From assembly GCA_022709625.1 (NCBI GenBank), contig JAKLIL010000107.1:1-6551 (forward strand): a stretch of 6,551 nt of DNA, in the 5' to 3' direction. Shown here piece by piece: positions 5,550 through 6,551 of the stretch (the stretch's first letter is position 1; each line of letters starts with the position of its first letter). The DNA is from Verrucomicrobiota bacterium. GTDB lineage: Bacteria > Verrucomicrobiota > Kiritimatiellia > CAIQIC01 > Lenti-01. Both the position numbers and the translations under genes were made by a program. The notes beneath the pieces were generated by a model. The model saw only the letters and a list, made by a program, of their open reading frames with translations, was not told where the DNA came from and did not search any database.

Positions 5550-6335
5550 ATGGATGCTTGGGCTCGCTTGTTCGAGACCGCCTTCCGCGTCCACGCGATG
5601 GCGCCATGGAAATGGATGGAGGAAACGGATATTTTCGGCATCCAGCCCCCAGGCGCCACGGAGCCGGCCTTTGTCAGCGTGATGGGCGCGATCGGAGAAC
5701 ATTTCGCCGTCGCCGTCTATCCTTCGGTAGCGGCGTTGCGGCAATTCTGGGAAATCCAGTTGACCTCGCGCGACTACCAAAGGCCCGACCTGATCCTGGA
5801 AACCCCACAGGTCCAAGTGATTTTTGGAGCGGCGGCAGACCTGCACCCCGCAGAGAAGAAAATCATCAAGGCGTTGGGCCGCGCGCCGCGCGGCGGCAAC
5901 GCCTGGCCCCGTTTTCGCGGCTATCGCCCGGACTACATGCCTTGGTTTATCGAGCCCGGCGAGGATGTCCTCCTGTTGACGGCCTTGCAGCAACTGCTGG
6001 AATTCGCGCCGATGGTCGAGCAAGACCCGACGCCTCTTTCCGACAGGATTGGCCCCGATTTGCCCGTGCTTGTGCGGACGCCGGCGGGAAGCGATCCGAC
6101 TTCGGCTTGGCAAAACGACCATCGTTCGTTTTCCGCCGAACCCGTCCACCTCCGGGTCGCGATTCCGGAAGAAATGCGCGACGCGTTCCGGCGCCTGTCG
6201 CGGACCGACCTGCGCGTGGAAGTCGATGCGCCCATTGTGCCGGCCCGGATCGGAGGCCCTGGCGAAGGCCCAAGTTGCCCTATTTGCTCATGGCCGCGGA
6301 TTCCGCCTCGCATTTCGCCATCGGCGTTGAATTGA
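5550..6335 (+). CDS. DUF7309/DUF6930-type protein, N-terminal part; frame broken near its C-terminus
   Basis: The open frame as read gives 261 residues. Residues 1-198 look like the N-terminal domain of an uncharacterised family that I recall as DUF7309, usually fused to a DUF6930 domain. Motifs are MAPWKWMEETDIFGIQ (17-32), VMGAIGEHFAVAVY (44-57), GGNAWPRFRGYRPDYMPWF (115-133) and LLLTALQQLLEF (141-152). The function of the family is unknown; the protein lacks a signal or membrane segment. From about residue 240 the frame reads as unrelated sequence (SCPICSWPRIPP) and stops at 6333-6335. The expected second domain instead continues in another frame from about 6272. One extra C in the CCC at 6269-6271 would join the two as ...GEGPKLPYLLMAAD. 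The start at 5550 begins just where the family similarity begins. A TTG at 5544 is the only other start before the in-frame TAG at 5517-5519. Transcribed divergently from the exbB-like operon, with 226 bases between. Confidence 0.7.
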   Translation: MDAWARLFETAFRVHAMAPWKWMEETDIFGIQPPGATEPAFVSVMGAIGEHFAVAVYPSVAALRQFWEIQLTSRDYQRPDLILETPQVQVIFGAAADLHPAEKKIIKALGRAPRGGNAWPRFRGYRPDYMPWFIEPGEDVLLLTALQQLLEFAPMVEQDPTPLSDRIGPDLPVLVRTPAGSDPTSAWQNDHRSFSAEPVHLRVAIPEEMRDAFRRLSRTDLRVEVDAPIVPARIGGPGEGPSCPICSWPRIPPRISPSALN

Positions 6336-6551
6336 CGACGGTGGAAACCACGATCTCGGCCATGTGGGCGCAAATCCCTGCGCGGCTGCTCGAGATCCTC
6401 CGCAAAAACGCCGTTCGCCCCGCCGTTTTCCGGGTTCGGAACCGTTGGATGGAACAACTGCTGGGTCCCGTCTGTGACGATTTGGGGATCAAGGTCGAAC
6501 TGACGCGCTGGCTGCCCGCCTTGCAGGAATTGCAGCAAGCCATGGAAGGCC
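6272..6551 (+). pseudogene. Frame-shifted C-terminal continuation (DUF6930-like) of the preceding gene, cut by the window edge
   Basis: Reading from AAG at 6272 gives KLPYLLMAADSASHFAIG, then about 70 more residues without a stop to the end of the window. It looks like the second domain of the same family: a strand with an acidic residue (LLMAAD), a helix, RPAVFRVRNRWMEQLLGP, then LGIKVELTRWLPALQELQQ. It is in the -1 frame relative to the upstream part, as expected after loss of one base. There is no ribosome-binding site before the nearby in-frame ATG (6290), so independent translation is unlikely. This is either a true frameshift or a one-base sequence error; the gene continues beyond 6551. 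Confidence 0.6.

Noticed and set aside
6264..6280. Programmed -1 ribosomal frameshifting as an explanation for the broken DUF gene
   Set aside because: No canonical X-XXY-YYZ slippery heptamer exists in the right frame around the junction (the nearest, C-CCA-AGT, fails), and no strong downstream structure was apparent. Mutation or base-calling error is simpler.

Overview
The window is a GC-rich stretch of bacterial chromosome from a diderm (Gram-negative-type) organism. Two things show this: an outer-membrane beta-barrel of the intimin/invasin kind, and a complete inner-membrane energising operon (ExbB/TolQ, ExbD/TolR, TonB/TolA). The mix of a passenger-free inverse-autotransporter barrel, a secreted GspC/PilP-like protein and a DUF7309/DUF6930-type protein suggests the PVC group (Verrucomicrobiota, Kiritimatiellota or Lentisphaerota). 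That placement rests on recollection of where such proteins occur and is tentative. No mobile element, CRISPR array or recombinase is visible.

Layout, left to right. Positions 41-1084 (+) encode the inverse-autotransporter barrel, ending in a short proline-rich tail with two cysteines and no passenger. A tRNA-Arg with anticodon CCT follows on the minus strand (1127-1200). Next come two plus-strand genes 39 bases apart: an L-fucose/L-arabinose isomerase-like protein (1303-2544) and a secreted protein with a GspC/PilP-like core and a charged tail (2584-3339). They meet, tail to tail across a 101-base gap with an 11-G run, a minus-strand operon read from right to left: exbB/tolQ-like (5323-4583), exbD/tolR-like (4573-4163) and tonB/tolA-like (4166-3441). 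The operon has 9-base and -4-base junctions and a near-consensus sigma-70-type promoter at 5360-5389. Diverging from it is a plus-strand gene from 5550 for a DUF7309/DUF6930-type protein. Its frame is broken near 6266-6277 and its second half continues in another frame to the window edge.

How the parts work together. The three-gene operon should form a proton-driven complex in the inner membrane that transmits force across the periplasm to outer-membrane partners. The barrel protein and the GspC/PilP-like protein are also envelope proteins, so much of the window concerns the cell envelope, but no direct partnership is shown by the sequence. The isomerase-like protein is cytoplasmic and its substrate is unknown.

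The points most worth a second look are the frameshift in the last gene together with an in-frame TAG just after a well-formed ribosome-binding site and ATG upstream of it, the 11-C tract inside the tonB-like coding sequence (possible phase variation), and the barrel that lacks a passenger.
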